A stretch of DNA of 64,000 nt, taken from contig OZ020268.1 in the NCBI GenBank assembly GCA_963971225.1, positions 15,415,032-15,479,031 of the forward strand, written 5' to 3'. The first letter of the stretch is position 1; every line of letters starts with the position of its first letter. This document shows, one piece after another, positions 23,543-36,070 of this stretch. The stretch comes from Melieria omissa. Its lineage: Eukaryota; Arthropoda; Insecta; Diptera; Ulidiidae. The translations under genes were made by a program, and so were the position numbers. Under the pieces are notes generated by a model that was not told the origin of the DNA, did not search any database, and saw only the letters and a list, made by a program, of their open reading frames with translations.

Positions 23543-25108
23543 CACTGCGGGACACTTGATTACCCTCACTTTATTTTGTTAGCTAAGATTTTTGTTATGA
23601 AGTCAAAAACTTTTTTTTAATGTCAAAATTTTCTGGACACTTAGTTACATGTGTTCCTGTTTTTGAACCGTCAAAATTGTATGCAAAATGATGATGAACC
23701 ACATTTTTACCCTTTCAAGCCTATTTCAAGTGGGACACTTGATTACCCTCATTGCAGTTTTAGACCTGTAACAAGTGTTAGAAGCTAGGATTAGTGTAAA
23801 TTGGTTTGAAAAACTAAATTGAAAGTATTAGGCATATAATTTTTGCGAAATTTAAGATGACAGATGCAATGGCTCGCGGTAAAACCTTAAAAGAATTGGA
23901 AAGGGGACGAATTTCGGCGTACAAGGAGGAAAACATAAGTAACCGCGAAATCGCTCACAGAATCGATCGCGATCCATGGGTGGTAAACCATTTTCTTAAA
24001 ACACCCACAACTTATGGCAAAAAACGCAAAGGTCGTACCGCAAAAGCAACTTCTCTTAGAGAGAGAAGAGCAATTCTTCGTGAAGCGTCCAATTCCTCTG
24101 CGTCTGCGGGTCACATACGAGGTCTAACCAGGACGACAGCCAGTGTCAGCACTGTCCACAGAGTAATTAAGCAGTTTCCTTACATCAAACGCAAAAGACT
24201 GCAAAAAAAACCACGTATACTGCAAAGTCACAAAACGGTACGCTTAGAGTTCGCGCGAGCTCATCTCAGTTGGCAGCAGGAGTGGAAGTCAGTCGTCTTT
24301 TCCGACGAAAAGAGTTAATTTGGACGGACCCAATGGCTTCCAACACTATTTTCACGATCTAAGAAAATCTGAACGATTTTTGTTGCGGCGTCATTCAGCA
24401 GCATTCTCAGTTATGTTGTCGGCAGCAATGTCGGCCCATGGCGCAATTAATTTAACAATATTGGAAGGGCGCCAAGTTTCACAGAATTATATGGAAATGT
24501 TGGAGATTGAATTTATAAACTTTGACGAAATATTCACGGGGAAACGCTGGATTTTCCAGCATGATAACGCTGCCATTCACAGCGCTAGTTGGTGAAGTAT
24601 TGGTTTGAAGCGGAAAATGTAAATGAAATAAATTGGTCTGCATTCTCGTCCGATCCAAACATAATCGAAAATGTTTGGGGATGGTTGACACGTAAAATTT
24701 ATGCAGATGGGGTCTTATAGACACAATTGGAAAAGCATTTTCCGAAATCCCTGAAAATTATCTTACATCGTTGGACAACTCTTCGCCTTCTCGTCTTTTT
24801 AAGGTTATTCGCAGTAATGGTGTCCATACAAAACATTAGTAATAAAAAATTAATACATGTAATGAAGAATTACATCTAGTTTCTTTGTTATCTATGAGTG
24901 AGGGTAATCAAGTGTCCCACTTGAAATAGGCTTAAAAGGACAAAAATGTGGTTCATCATCATTTTGCATACAATTTTGACGGTTCAAAAACAGGAACACA
25001 TGTAACTAAGTGTCCAGAAAATTTTGACATTAAAAAAAAAGTTTTTGACTTCATAACAAAAATATTAGATAACAAAATAAAGTGAGGGTAATCAAGTGTC
25101 CCGCAGTG
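23543..25108 (+). mobile_element. Tc3-like transposon with 210 bp inverted repeats
   Basis: 1,566 bp flanked by TA (23,541-23,542, 25,109-25,110). The inverted repeats are about 209/210 bp (23,543-23,751 and 24,899-25,108). Each holds the motif GGGACACTTGATTACCCTCA at both its outer and inner ends, the indirect/direct-repeat layout of long-TIR Tc1 relatives. The transposase is broken: frame 1 from 23,857 carries the paired helix-turn-helix and ends VVFSDEKS-stop at the first catalytic Asp. Frame 2 (24,320 onward) continues DGPNGFQHYFHDLRKSERF and FQHDNAAIHSA (second Asp), then a stop. A third part has NIIENVWGWLTRKIYADG (Glu). The DD34E order is present but the gene is inactive. Confidence 0.92.
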
Positions 25109-25110
25109 TA

Positions 25111-25740
25111 TTTATACAACCATGATGACCAGATGAATTGATGCAGCTATGTTCGTCTACCAATCAGCTGTTGGGTGTAACTTCAAAGTAACTTTCTAAG
25201 AAGTTTCGCCAATTACCGATCTTACGTTTACAAATTGCGAGAATTGTTTTTATAATTACTAACAGTAAATACACTTTTTTAGAAGTTGAGCCTACTTCCA
25301 TTCTGATACAACTGCTTGATAATTGGAAATTCAAACGAGGAATTAATGAATAAATTAACGTAATTCGTTTACTTTGAAACAGAATTGGCGCTCGGAATTC
25401 CTTCACAAGGCATATATACTGTTATATTAACCATATTTACAGCTAAAAGTGGGTGTGGCAGATCTGTCTAACCCACTGTGAGATTTATTTATTAATTCGT
25501 TTGTAGTGTGACAGTCTTTGTTTTAAGAAGGATTGATAATATTGATGATGATTGATGATAATCTCTACTAATTTTACATATGACAGCTTGAAATAGAACT
25601 CGACTTAAAAAAGGGGCGTGACCATAGATGTTACTTTTATATCGAGTCAGTTCGAACAACATCATTTTTGCAAAACAAATTCCCTTTACTTCATTCTCTA
25701 TGACTGTTTGAAACGTGATTAAATTTATAGCTCAGCAACA
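25111..25740. other. AT-rich noncoding DNA
   Basis: No repeat family or gene recognised; a GATTGATGATAAT-type short repeat occurs near 25,540-25,560. Confidence 0.55.
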
Positions 25741-26960
25741 GCAAAATATTTGATTTGAACGCCAACTTAAGCGCAGCGGACAGCTTAAGTATTTATAACC
25801 AACTAGCGCTTTGCGAACATCTTGCAGCATCCTCCGACACACTGTGGCTGTCGACAGTCCATCTTCTTGCTGTCCCGGCCCGGCAGCCCGCACCTCGTCT
25901 CGCTACTAACGCTCTCGAAAACGCAATCTTCAGCAATCTTCCTAAGAAATTTCATTTCGTTTCTACGCTTTTTACGTTTGTACGTATGCAATTGTTGCTG
26001 CTGCTGCTGTTGCTGTTGCTGTCGACAGTGGATATTGCTTTTGTTGTTCTGCGTATTTCTACCTTTTTTGTGCTGCAATACGTTTCCTTTTTTCTCGCTC
26101 ATCTACTCGCATATATTGCTTTTTTATGCTCGCGTACTTTTTTCTATTAGTTGGAATGCCGCAGTCGCATCAGCAGCAGCAGCAGCTCCGGCTGGCGCGC
26201 AACGGATGGCTTTGAGGAAATGCGAGTGCGGAGCAATAATAACGTATTGTCGGCTGACCACTGGCCGCCGTCCGTAGACGCAGGAACGAAGAATTTCAGC
26301 GGTTGCACATATGGACTTGGAGCTGCTGCCGTCCTTATGCCGCGCCTCGCTGCCATTGCCGCTGTCGCTGACATTGCTGCCTTTGGCTGTGTTCTACACA
26401 AAGTGGACATTGGCCAAAGTTGTTCGTTTCCCTTGCGGCCGCGCGTTAGGCGTTAGCTGCAGATTTCTAGGAGGCAGACTGGTGCAGATCGGACTAGGGA
26501 CGGCGGCGGCCGACAAAAGGTAGCGCAACAAGCGGCATTGTCCAGTGCCGTAGAATTTCGCAGTAGAATGGCGCAACCAAGGCGAATGCACTCGGTGCGC
26601 GCACGCGATTTCCGCAACGTGTCGCTCAGCCCGAACGGGAGGCGCGCATAGGGCAACGTTGGAGGCTGCTGCCGCGGAGGCTCGTACACACGTTCGCTCG
26701 CTCTCTGCGCGCCTGTGCGTGTCTTTCGAACGGCGGCGCGCAGATATTGCACTTAAATGAGTGTGTGTGTGTGTGTTGTTGCACTTGGCCTTATTTGCTT
26801 GGCTTGGCTGGCCGCGGTCGCCGTGTCGCGGTTCGTTTTGGCGCTTTGGTTGGTCGGCCGGTCGGTTGCTTGGGCTGCCATTTACCACCAGTTGCGTGCG
26901 TGTGTGTGCGTATGCGCCTTTCCACTTTTGTGCAGTTGCCCGTGTGTCGCTGAACTTGTG
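25741..26960. other. GC-rich island, possible regulatory or 5' exon region
   Basis: This 1.2 kb stands out from AT-rich surroundings by its GC content, especially 26,160-26,950, with CTG/CAG runs (25,990-26,030, 26,170-26,185), GAGA-factor-like GCTCGCTCTCTGCGC near 26,693 and a (TG)n run at 26,759-26,776. Open frames exist on both strands (up to 164 codons, 26,394-26,888 minus), but their translations resemble low-complexity shadows, not a protein family. A TATTTATAA sequence sits near 25,790. It could be a promoter, enhancer or noncoding exon; the sequence does not decide. Confidence 0.3.
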
Positions 26961-27915
26961 TGCATTTTCAGAAATTTTGTTTTGTTTTTATTGTTCGTTT
27001 GATTATTTATTTTTATATTCAATTTCTGCTGCTGGATTTCCATTTTCCCGTCGAAGAGCTAACATTCTTTGGCGTTCGTTGGCGAGATTTGCAATAGAAA
27101 ATAAATAAAATGCCAAAGACATAGTCACAATTCTTGGTTGCTTTGTAATTTTTTTCACGTATGCAGTTCTCTACTCTTTCTGTGGCGCGTAATTGATGTG
27201 TGTTTGTGTGTGTGTGTATGAAATTTATGGCCTTTAAGGTTAGAAAATTGAAATGAACATTTCCGTTTGTAGAATTCTCGGAACATTCTCAAATTGTCGT
27301 AAAGCAGCAAAATCCATTAAGGCAAAACATAGTTAAAGTTATTTAAACAGCTTAGATTTTCCATGTCATATCTCTTTGCATTCTTTAGCTTTTGGTATTG
27401 GTTATAGAAGTGCTAAAATAAATCGAACTTGAGATATTTTCATATTACGATGATTTGGGTTGCAGTACCTTTCTAAAAACATACGTTAGACATCAAGTAG
27501 CTGCGGCAGTCGTCTCGATTTGTCAGAAATTAAGTATGCTGGTTGTTTCTATATTGCTATACTATACATACATAAGTATATAGGTGGAAATAAGAATGTA
27601 AGTCAATCGTTGTTTTAAGTTTTTTTCAATTTTGCAGTTTTAAGTTCTTGACTGGAGGGAAAGGCTTTCTCCAACTAAACAAATCTGATGAAGGGTATTT
27701 TTCCTTCAGTTGAATAAAAACCTTCAACCTTCATTGTGTTTGAAAATTTGTTATGTCTTATCAATAGGTATCGGATTTATATGCACACAAAATATAAATA
27801 TGCAAAATATTTGAAAAACATATGCACTCCAGCCAGATCGAACCGCTGAAGCTACAAGCAGTGTAGGTACATGTTGAAAAATGAACCTTCGTTAAAAAGG
27901 TTTTTTTTTTTAAAT
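26961..27915. other. Noncoding DNA
   Basis: AT-rich with a (TG)n run near 27,200-27,217. It contains the first copy (about 27,681-27,762) of an ~80 bp sequence repeated at 29,549-29,632. No gene is seen. Confidence 0.55.
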
Positions 27916-28575
27916 TAGGGCAAAACATGGGTTAAGGTTCTGTATGAAGAAACGCATTTTAATGAACCTATTGATTTCAAATTCAAATTTGGTGAAAACA
28001 CTGCAAATAAAAAATAATTCGACACGTATTTTTCAATTTTTCGAAAATCAAAACTTAACAGGGTCAACCAAGGGTTAAGCTTCGTATACGGAAAGACTTC
28101 GGAAAAAACATGAACCGATAGGCCAATTGACCAAAAATTTGTGAAAACATTAGAAATAAAAAACACCAAAAACATTTTTTTTACTTTTGTGAAAATCTAA
28201 ATTTAACGAGGTAAACCAAAGGTTAACTGTTTGTATGAAAAAACAAAATTGTTGGCCCGTTTGACTTCGAATTTGGTAAAAGTATTTATTTCAAATGCAA
28301 AATAATCAAACATGTGTTTCTCACTTTTTTTCAAATCGAAATCTAACACGGTAAACTAAGGGTTACAAGTTTGTATGGATAAGCATGATTTTATGGGGTG
28401 TTTGTCTTCAAACTTGGTTAAAGTGCACCAAATGGTAAATAAAACGAAACGTGTACAAGTTTGAGAACTTATGAGAACTAACGATGAGATTAGTAAAACT
28501 TACGCTGTGTTAAGAGAAACTTGACTTATTGAGCCCATTGACCTAAAATTTGCGTACAAAGCCGCGGTTCCCTGC
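27916..28575. repeat. Diverged tandem repeat, ~140-148 bp period, about five units
   Basis: The landmark GGTTAA/GGTTAC recurs at about 27,929, 28,073, 28,221 and 28,361 (spacing 144, 148, 140). Each is preceded by an AACxxGGTxAACxAAGGGTTA-like block and followed by TTTGTATG and an AAATTTGGT/AAATTTGTG segment. A fifth, more decayed unit extends to about 28,570. The period and AT-richness resemble satellite DNA. No coding. Confidence 0.75.
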
Positions 28576-29112
28576 TAATTGTGGAATGAAAATTTGTTTA
28601 ATAAAAGTATGAAATTCTTCCGTGAAAAGGCGGGGATAACTGGTAGTATTTCTTTTATTTCAGGAAGTTAGTGAAGTTTGGGAAGTTCAAAAAAGTTTAA
28701 AAAACATTGTGTTTTAAATAGAATTCATTTCTTAACTTGACGTCCACAAAACAAAACCTTAACTCAAATAATAATTAGACTTAAAATGAAAAAAAATTAA
28801 CTACTTTTTACAGTAAATAACTAAAATTTTCTCCAAGTTTTCTACGGTCAGCATATGCCATGTTGACGTATGACATATGCCAACGTTCATTATTCTTGTA
28901 TGCTGGGCATTGCTGACCCCAAAAAAAGCTTAGCGAGCCAAACTACAACACCCTTAATAATGATCGTAATAACAAAAGTCTAGGCTTGTCCAAATTGACT
29001 CTCCCTTCCCTCCCAACCCCTTTACACACAGGAGCACATCAACCTCACTCTTGTTCGTTTGAATAGAAGAACATATTTCTATATGAATATGTTTGTACAC
29101 ATACTTACGCCA
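28576..29112. other. AT-rich noncoding DNA
   Basis: Includes an inverted CATATGCC/GGCATATG-like motif around 28,853-28,885 but no recognisable gene or element. Confidence 0.5.
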
Positions 29113-29340
29113 AATACGGCAAAATATGAAAAAAATATGCAAAATATCCACAAAATATGCAAAATATGCCCAAATATGTAAAGTATGTTAAAAAAATATG
29201 CCAAATATGTAAAAAATATGTAAGATATGCAAAATATGCCAAAAATATGCAAAATATGCAAAAAATATGCAAAATAGAAAAAAAATGAAAAAAATTTATT
29301 GAAAAAAATATGCAAAAAATATGTCAACATATGCAAAAAT
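29113..29340. repeat. Irregular AAAATATGC short tandem array
   Basis: At least fifteen close variants of a 9-11 bp unit AAAATATGC occur in a row with slippage-type length changes. On the minus strand it yields spurious hydrophobic frames. It is adjacent to, but unrelated in sequence to, the 140-148 bp repeat block. Confidence 0.9.
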
Positions 29341-29672
29341 GCAGTGCATATGTTAGCTCATTCTTAATATTTTTCAATAAAAATAGTTTCTGTCTACGTT
29401 CCGTTCACATCCGATGCTCCAAAAAAATATGCACTTGCATATAATTCCGATCCCTACTAATGAACAATTAAAAGTGTCGGTGGTCTCGTTAGTCTCGTCA
29501 TGGAACAACTTTTGTAGTGAGAAAATTCCTTTGTATTGATGTTGAATCAAATCTGACGAAAGGTTTTTTCCTTCAGTTGAACAAAAATCTTCAGGCATTG
29601 CGTTTGTAAATTTGTTAGATATGTCTTATAAGGGTAAATTTTCAAAAATAAATGTTAGTAATAAACAAGACA

Positions 29673-29952
29673 GCAGCCGCCGTAGTTCAGCTGGCTAGTG
29701 CGTTGGGGCGCGAGTCAACTGTGACGCTCGAACCCAGGTTCAAGACTCCGTTGCTGCTTACACCGAAAAAAAAAGAAAAACAAAAATTTTTCTTTCGGCG
29801 GCTGTCCTCTCAGCAGGAAATGGCAAACCTCTGAGAGTAAAATTGCCTATGAAAAAGCTCCTAACTCGCCGTTCGGAATCGGCATACAACTGTAGGTCCC
29901 TTCCAACCTTGAAAAATTCATACGCACAACATGGATGATTGCGGGAATAAGA
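29673..29952 (+). mobile_element. tRNA-derived SINE, copy 2
   Basis: Same family as 16,539-16,855: head with GTAGTTCAGCTGGCTAGTGC (A-box-like) and CAGGTTCAAGACTCC (B-box-like), then an A-rich linker, GGCTGTCCTCTCAGC, ACCTCTGAGAGTAAA and CTGTAGGTCCCTTCCA. It is flanked by a 12 bp duplication with one mismatch (ATAAACAAGACA at 29,661-29,672; ATAGACAAGACA at 29,953-29,964). It is 280 bp with a truncated or alternative tail. Confidence 0.85.
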
Positions 29953-29964
29953 ATAGACAAGACA

Positions 29965-31489
29965 TTAACCCATTCGAGACCGATTGCACACCGTGTGTGC
30001 AATGGATTTCCGAGGCTGTAAGACAGTAATGTGCAATTATCAGTTATTCTGAGTAAACTAGTCGTCGAAATAAGATTTTTCTGGAACTAATAAAATCTGT
30101 AAAGTACAGGAAAAAAAATTTAACATTGGTTTCACTGTGTACAATACAAAGAAAAATAAAATTTTGCTCCTGGGGACCGTGTTCGAAAAAAATCGTCGTC
30201 TCGAATGGATTAAGAATGAATTGGAGTTATGCATGCCATATGCACTTTTTATTATCTTTACTACTGCACTCTGTGTACGTCAACCACGAGACCGTAAACA
30301 AAATAATACCTGTCTGCGGTTGCGAATTGGTCATCAGATGGTTAACCCAGTATAGCCCCACTAACTGTTTGTTTGCTTTTTTAAACACTTTCTATGTAAA
30401 TTATTAACTTTTCTGCCTGTTTCCAAAAGCCAAACAAAGTCTCACTGGATTCAATCGTCTTCAATGTGGAGTTCAACTCGGTTACTCAAGTTCGGCCGAA
30501 GCATTCCAACCTATTATAGGTAAATCTGATCACTCGAAACACTTTTGTGCCAACTTTTCGAGCTAATCGTGTGTGTGTTTTTATTAGGCGAGGTTAAATT
30601 ATTAACACAAGTGCTATTTGAACTTAAAAACAAAAACCAAAACACATAGTATGCACAGTATTAATAATAACAAAAAAATCCCCAAAAAAACGGAGTAAAT
30701 TATACTTCTTTCGGTGCCCGTAAAAAGACGAATTGCTTTATGTACTTTTTATCGCACTTTTAGTTTTTTGGTTTTCTTTTTGGCCTTGTTGCTTTTGTTG
30801 TGTTTCGTTTGGTTGCCTTTTTTTGCGTCATTTTGTATTTATAAAATATGGAAAATTTTTGTTTGTGCACACTTTTATTGTTTGTTTTTCTCTAATTTCG
30901 CTCGATTGCAATAAACTGCGAAATTGAATGAGGAAAAGTAAAATAATACAACGTTGCGGTAATTTTGCCAAACTGCGAGAGAGAGGGAAAAATGAAAAAA
31001 CAGAAATAGAAATACCTAAAAAGTGTGGATAAAAAACACTTGAAAAAAGTACGAAACGTAATAAACGGAAATTCACATAAAAACTTGAAATGAAATTACA
31101 GTAGAAAAACTATAGTAGAAATGTCGACAAAAACAATGCGACTGAAGTGAATACAAATGGAATGGGGCGAAATAAGTAGTCACTGTCTGTCGGTGCTATG
31201 GCCACTTGTGAGCGGTGTAGAACTCGATAGTTCAAGCGTTTAGGGCAACTGATGAGATGAATGTTTCGGGAAAATACAGAATGTGCTGTTCGGTTATGTT
31301 GTTTTAACATGAATCCTGGAGAAGGACTGATGAGCCTGGCAAGGATTTCAGAAAATTTACTTGAGCTAATGTAATATTAGATACAGTTTAAATGCGGTTA
31401 GAAGGTTTAGAATGATGACCATTAGGTTACGATAGGCAAAGAAAAGAAGATTAGGTTGCTCAATCAGGAGGATTAGGTTGATCAATTAA
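29965..31489. other. AT-rich noncoding DNA
   Basis: Starts with a TTAACCCATTC end-like motif but no matching right end is found. A short palindrome (TTGCACACCGTGTGTGCAA) lies at about 29,985-30,003. The frames here are unsupported. Confidence 0.5.
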
Positions 31490-31610
31490 AGGAGTTCCTA
31501 GATAACATTGGAGGACACGAACTCCTCCAGTAACGTATAGGGACATGACACAATAGTTCGATAATTGGACGCAGTGTCTCGGACAGGTGTTGTCCGAATC
31601 CCAAATCTAA
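31490..31610 (+). mobile_element. LINE 3'-end fragment
   Basis: Matches the 3' end of the LINE at 4110-4800: GGAGTTCCTAGATAACATTG, ACGAACTCCTCCAGTAACG, GACATGACACAATAGTTCGA and GGACGCAGTGTCTCGGACAG follow one another in the same order. It is only the last ~120 bp, a severely 5'-truncated insertion. Confidence 0.8.
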
Positions 31611-31753
31611 TCTAGTTGCAGATCAGATAAGACAAAATACAAAGTTAGACTTACAGAGGTTAGTTAAGCATTTTAAAGGGGCTTTCAGCACACATGAAGA
31701 CTTCGAAAGGGCTATTATTATAGCCAATATTTGTATAGGTTAGGTTAGGTTAA

Positions 31754-31836
31754 CACTTTCCGACATGAAAATAAACCCGTTCTGTATGAATTGTATGGGC
31801 TGTAGTCCAATATATTGGACATTGTGACTGAAAGGG
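31754..31836. mobile_element. 83 bp TTAA MITE, copy 1
   Basis: Flanked by TTAA (31,750-31,753 and 31,837-31,840). The ends are CACTTTCCGAC and, inverted, CCCTTTCAGTC. It contains the palindrome GTCCAATATATTGGAC. The copy at 55,622-55,704 has exactly the same length and order. It is one of the smallest plausible TTAA-type elements and is too short to encode anything. Confidence 0.85.
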
Positions 31837-31840
31837 TTAA

Positions 31841-33332
31841 GTAAGGTGCCAAGAAGAATATTCAAATCCCTCAGATAAAAAGGGTGTTGTATGGCTCATG
31901 GAATACATTTGCTTCTAAGAGAGATCTAAGAGAGCTTTCTTAGACTGACACCTGGAATATCTAACATCACTTATACCACAGTTGGATGTTATGATTTATT
32001 TTTCAAGGTTGCTTATTTGCTTGCTTATTTAAGGTTGTGTTGAACTGCGATATGTGAGAGTTAGCACTTTTTTTGTTGGTGTCATTAAATTTTTCTAAAG
32101 TAAAAATTATAGCATTTGTTACAAGCAGATTTATATGAGTGTGTGATAATGAACCGCTGTGGGAATATATTTTATGACTTGTGTCGAGAATAACGGTTAA
32201 TTACAATACACTAACAAACTAAAATGAAAATACAAATAAATAAGTTAATTTTATTTTTAGCTATTTACCACCCATTCTTTCTACTATTGTTGTTGTTGTT
32301 GTTGTTGACTTTTGACAACCATTCGCCTGTTTGGCTAGCAACTTTCTCAATGGAAGTGTAAGAATATTGCAGAAAGAATTTATTTATGGCGTCTTCATTT
32401 ATGTTGGCTGGTCGGTGTCGCAGTGGCATTAGTCGTAACGGCAGCCAGCATGTGTCAAAACAACAAAAATAACCTCAACATAAACAAGAGAACAAATACA
32501 GCTATTTGGTCTGGAGAACAATTCGCCCTAACGGCACAAAGAATGAAAGTAGCAAAACGCAATAACAGGAAAACGTCAAATGGACCAAAAAATGTCAATT
32601 TAAAAAAATAAATATGCACACATAACTAAACCAACACTGAACTGTAAATTCCACATAGTAACTAATAGAAACATGCGAGTATAAAAAAACAGCGAATCGT
32701 CATTGTGAAGTCGAATTATTGATTTTTGTTTTTTGGTTTATTTTCTGATGTTATTATTATTATTTTGTTTAACAAAGTGAAAAAGCGCCAAAGTTTTTCA
32801 AAAGAATCTTTTCTTATTTTTCTTGTACGTTTTTGTCGCGTTTTTTGTTTTTTGCGCGTCTGGAATTTTTATGGCCATTGCGAAGCTAAAGAAAAACAAA
32901 AAACTAATAATACGAAATCTTCTACTTTTTACGCGTCAACGCAAATAAAGGGAAGAGAGGTAAAATCAAAAAGTTTGCACAGTTTTGTTGTTTTTATGGT
33001 ATTTGCTGGAACTCAGTTAAGAATATTTCAGTTATTTTGTTTATCATTTCCGTTTAAACTTGAACAAATTTTTACTGCGAGTAGTGGCAAAAAATTTAAA
33101 ACAAAACAAAAACACAATGCAGCAGCCATTTTTGTTTTAGTTCATTTTTCATTTGATTTGTTTTTTGCTTTCAAAAAAAACGTTACACAAAGTTAGAGGA
33201 AAGAGTTTTTGGTATTAAAGCGGAAAGCGGGAATGAAATTAAAATGAATTTATTATATTTTTTTTAATTTAGTGCGAAATGTTTTGTTTCTCAAAATGAC
33301 TGGAATAAATAAAAAATTCAGTGGAATACATT
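31841..33332. other. AT-rich noncoding DNA
   Basis: Contains a (TTG)n run near 32,288-32,306. Frames at 32,423-32,611 and 32,726-33,196 are low-complexity. No gene is supported. Confidence 0.5.
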
Positions 33333-33340
33333 AACTCAAC

Positions 33341-33496
33341 CAGTGGCGGATTCAGGGGGTTTGCGTGTTGAAACTCCCCGAAATATAAGCGTCGACTTAA
33401 AACTATAAACAAATTAAGAAATTTTTTTGCATTTTATGATTATTAAGGAATTACTTATTGAAACCCCCTTGAAATATTTTTGTGAATCCACCTCTG
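33341..33496. mobile_element. hAT-like MITE, 156 bp copy
   Basis: Left end CAGTGGCGGATTCAGGGGG, right end inverted CAGAGGTGGATTCAC. The flanking 8 bp are AACTCAAC (33,333-33,340) and AACTCAAT (33,497-33,504), one mismatch. Same family as 14,418-14,578. Confidence 0.82.
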
Positions 33497-33504
33497 AACT
33501 CAAT

Positions 33505-36070
33505 TATGGTCGCATAGCAAAGTACGAGTGTACCGAAATCTGTTCGACGCAAAGTACAGTCGAAGTAATGGCAAAACTGAATGAATTGGGCTACGAATTG
33601 CACCTTGATTTACTATATTTTGCAGATTTGGTCGCTTGCGACTGCCATCCCTTCCCAAGGGAATCTGATGCTTATTCTTAAGACCTCCACACATCGTTTT
33701 AAAAGTCATCTTAAAGCTAGAAAATCATTAGATACATTGAACGAAACACATTTGAAAATGGAATGAGATTGAACGAAAATAGCTCATTACTTTTCAAACT
33801 ACTCGCATAGGTTAAGTTAACAAACATACTACATTTGTAAATATGTATGTTAAAAAAGAGATTTAAGACTTGTGTTAATTCAAAATATCTTTTTATCAAA
33901 TTAAAAAAGCTATGGCTTATGTATTCATATTGCTGACATGTTCGCTTTTACATGCCAAACTTCAAATATTTATTTGTTTTATTTCGGTTTGAAAGTGATG
34001 TTTGAGTAAAGCACAAAAACTCACGTTTGATGCTATATATGTAAGTAAGTATGTATTTAATATATATTCAAATCGAAAAACACATTCTGTTTGTTCTCAT
34101 GGACACTTATAATTAAAAAGTTATAATCAAAATTTACACAGTTTTTACATCTACATACATACATATGTATATTTGTATGTGTTGAAAAATATATATGATA
34201 CACAAACACGAGTGTATATGTATGTACGTGTATAGAAAAAGTGTAAAAATTTTTTCTTTATCAATAAATGGAGAAAGTTGGCAAAATTTTCGGTCAGATA
34301 AAAAAATCAAATAAATAATTAAAAATAAAAATTTAATATGTTTGTCTGTACTTATACATTTTTTGTGAGTTTTTCAGTTACATCAAACTTGTCAAACTTG
34401 CATTTAAAAATATTGGTTGATTGATTTGATTTTTTCAAACAAAAGGTATTTTATCCTTATTCCATATGTTGGTATTTATATAAGAGCTCAAATAAATTTC
34501 AATTGAAATGAAATTATATTAAATATGTATGTATATACAAAAAACCGCAACATTATTTAAAGAACAACAAAGAAACAATGATAAATACAAAAATATCAAA
34601 ATGCAGAATTTCAAAAATTTACCTCGTCCGTTGTTTTTCATTGGGTTGTTGTTGTGTTAATCATTGCAGCATTGTTGTTTTTGTTATTATGTTTGCTGTT
34701 GCATTTGCAATCGAAGTTTGCAGTTGCATGCGACATGCGGTACAGTGGGCCCGGTTCGCTGCATATGCCTTGTCGAACATATACAATTTTCAACAGCAAA
34801 ATATCCACAATCAACAAAAATTTATATTTTCTTATTAATTTTGCATTTAACTTTTTTTTTTACAAAAATAGTTAAAACCAATTCGATCACTCCACACACC
34901 ACTGTATGCCCTTTTGTTTTTGCACCCAACCACCACCACTTTGTGTGTGAATTTTGCTGACTTTTTGCTGCTTCTTATAATTGTTGTTATTGTTATTGTT
35001 GTTGTAGCTGCAATTTGAAAGCGTTGTTTTTTTTTCTCATACACAGGGTATTTTTTTTTCGAAAAAGTGGAATTTTTTTGTTTATTCTCTCTCGCATTTG
35101 TTCGCCAGCCATTTCTCGTTGGTTTTTGTTGTTTTTATTGCAATATGCTAAAAGATTTTTATGTTTTTGTGTCGCTTGTTAATTACACTGCGTACCGAGC
35201 GGCAAAAAATTATGCCAGCGTAAAAAGCTAAAGGCACCAACAACAATAACTGTTGTTAAAATAGCAACAACAATACGTAGAAAACAGAAAAACTCAACTC
35301 ACACTTCGGTGCGAAACTGCGCCCGTTGAAGCGGAGGAGTGGCGCGGCGGGCCACTGCAACGAGTGAAAGAAAACGACGAAGTGCACTGCAAGGCGGCGG
35401 GCGGGCGGGCGAGGACAGCGGTCGAGGGAGAGTAGGAATTCATGCAGTAAACTATGAGGTAACAGCGCCACCTGCCCTGCCCTATCCCACCCTGCCTTAC
35501 CTTACGCCAAGCGGCACACACACTCCATCCCAGTGTGGCATAATGACCGACCGCTTGCTGCAAGCCTTTTTTCATGCTGTCGTGTTTTTGTTGGTTTGAA
35601 TTTTCCGTTGCTCAAATTAAAGAAAAAATATGCAATTTTCTTGGTTTTTGTTTTTATTGCGTTGCTTTTGTCGTTCTTGTTTAATTTGAAATGGTGGCAT
35701 GTAGCCATAACTTTTCCTGTTATAATTTGTTATTGTTCGCTCGCCATAGAGTTTATGCGACAACTGTTGCCGTTACACTTTGTGTGTTTTGAGTTTTAAT
35801 GACCACTAAAGAATGATTACACAATATCGAATCATATACTCGGTTTGTCAATCTGTGTGTCTGTTCTTTTCAGACACGGCTCTCCAGTTAATGAGGTTGA
35901 AATAGATGGTTATGTGTAGTTCTGGAACTAAATATTACCAAATCATAGAGAAAATATAGACGGTCCCGATTTAATAACAAAAGCCTTAAAGTCATGTCAA
36001 TCTAGAAACAACTTTTGTAACACTGTGCGACAAAAATCAAAAAATTTCAAAACACATGAAAAAATTTATA
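33505..36070. other. Noncoding DNA, AT-rich with one GC-rich patch
   Basis: Most is AT-rich with TTG tracts (34,640-34,690; 34,980-35,005). A GC-richer stretch at 35,300-35,560 has open frames on both strands but no recognised protein. Nothing else is supported. Confidence 0.5.

Noticed and set aside
29113..29340. CRISPR-like array
   Set aside because: The repeats are 9-11 bp without spacers and vary by slippage; it is a eukaryotic short tandem repeat.
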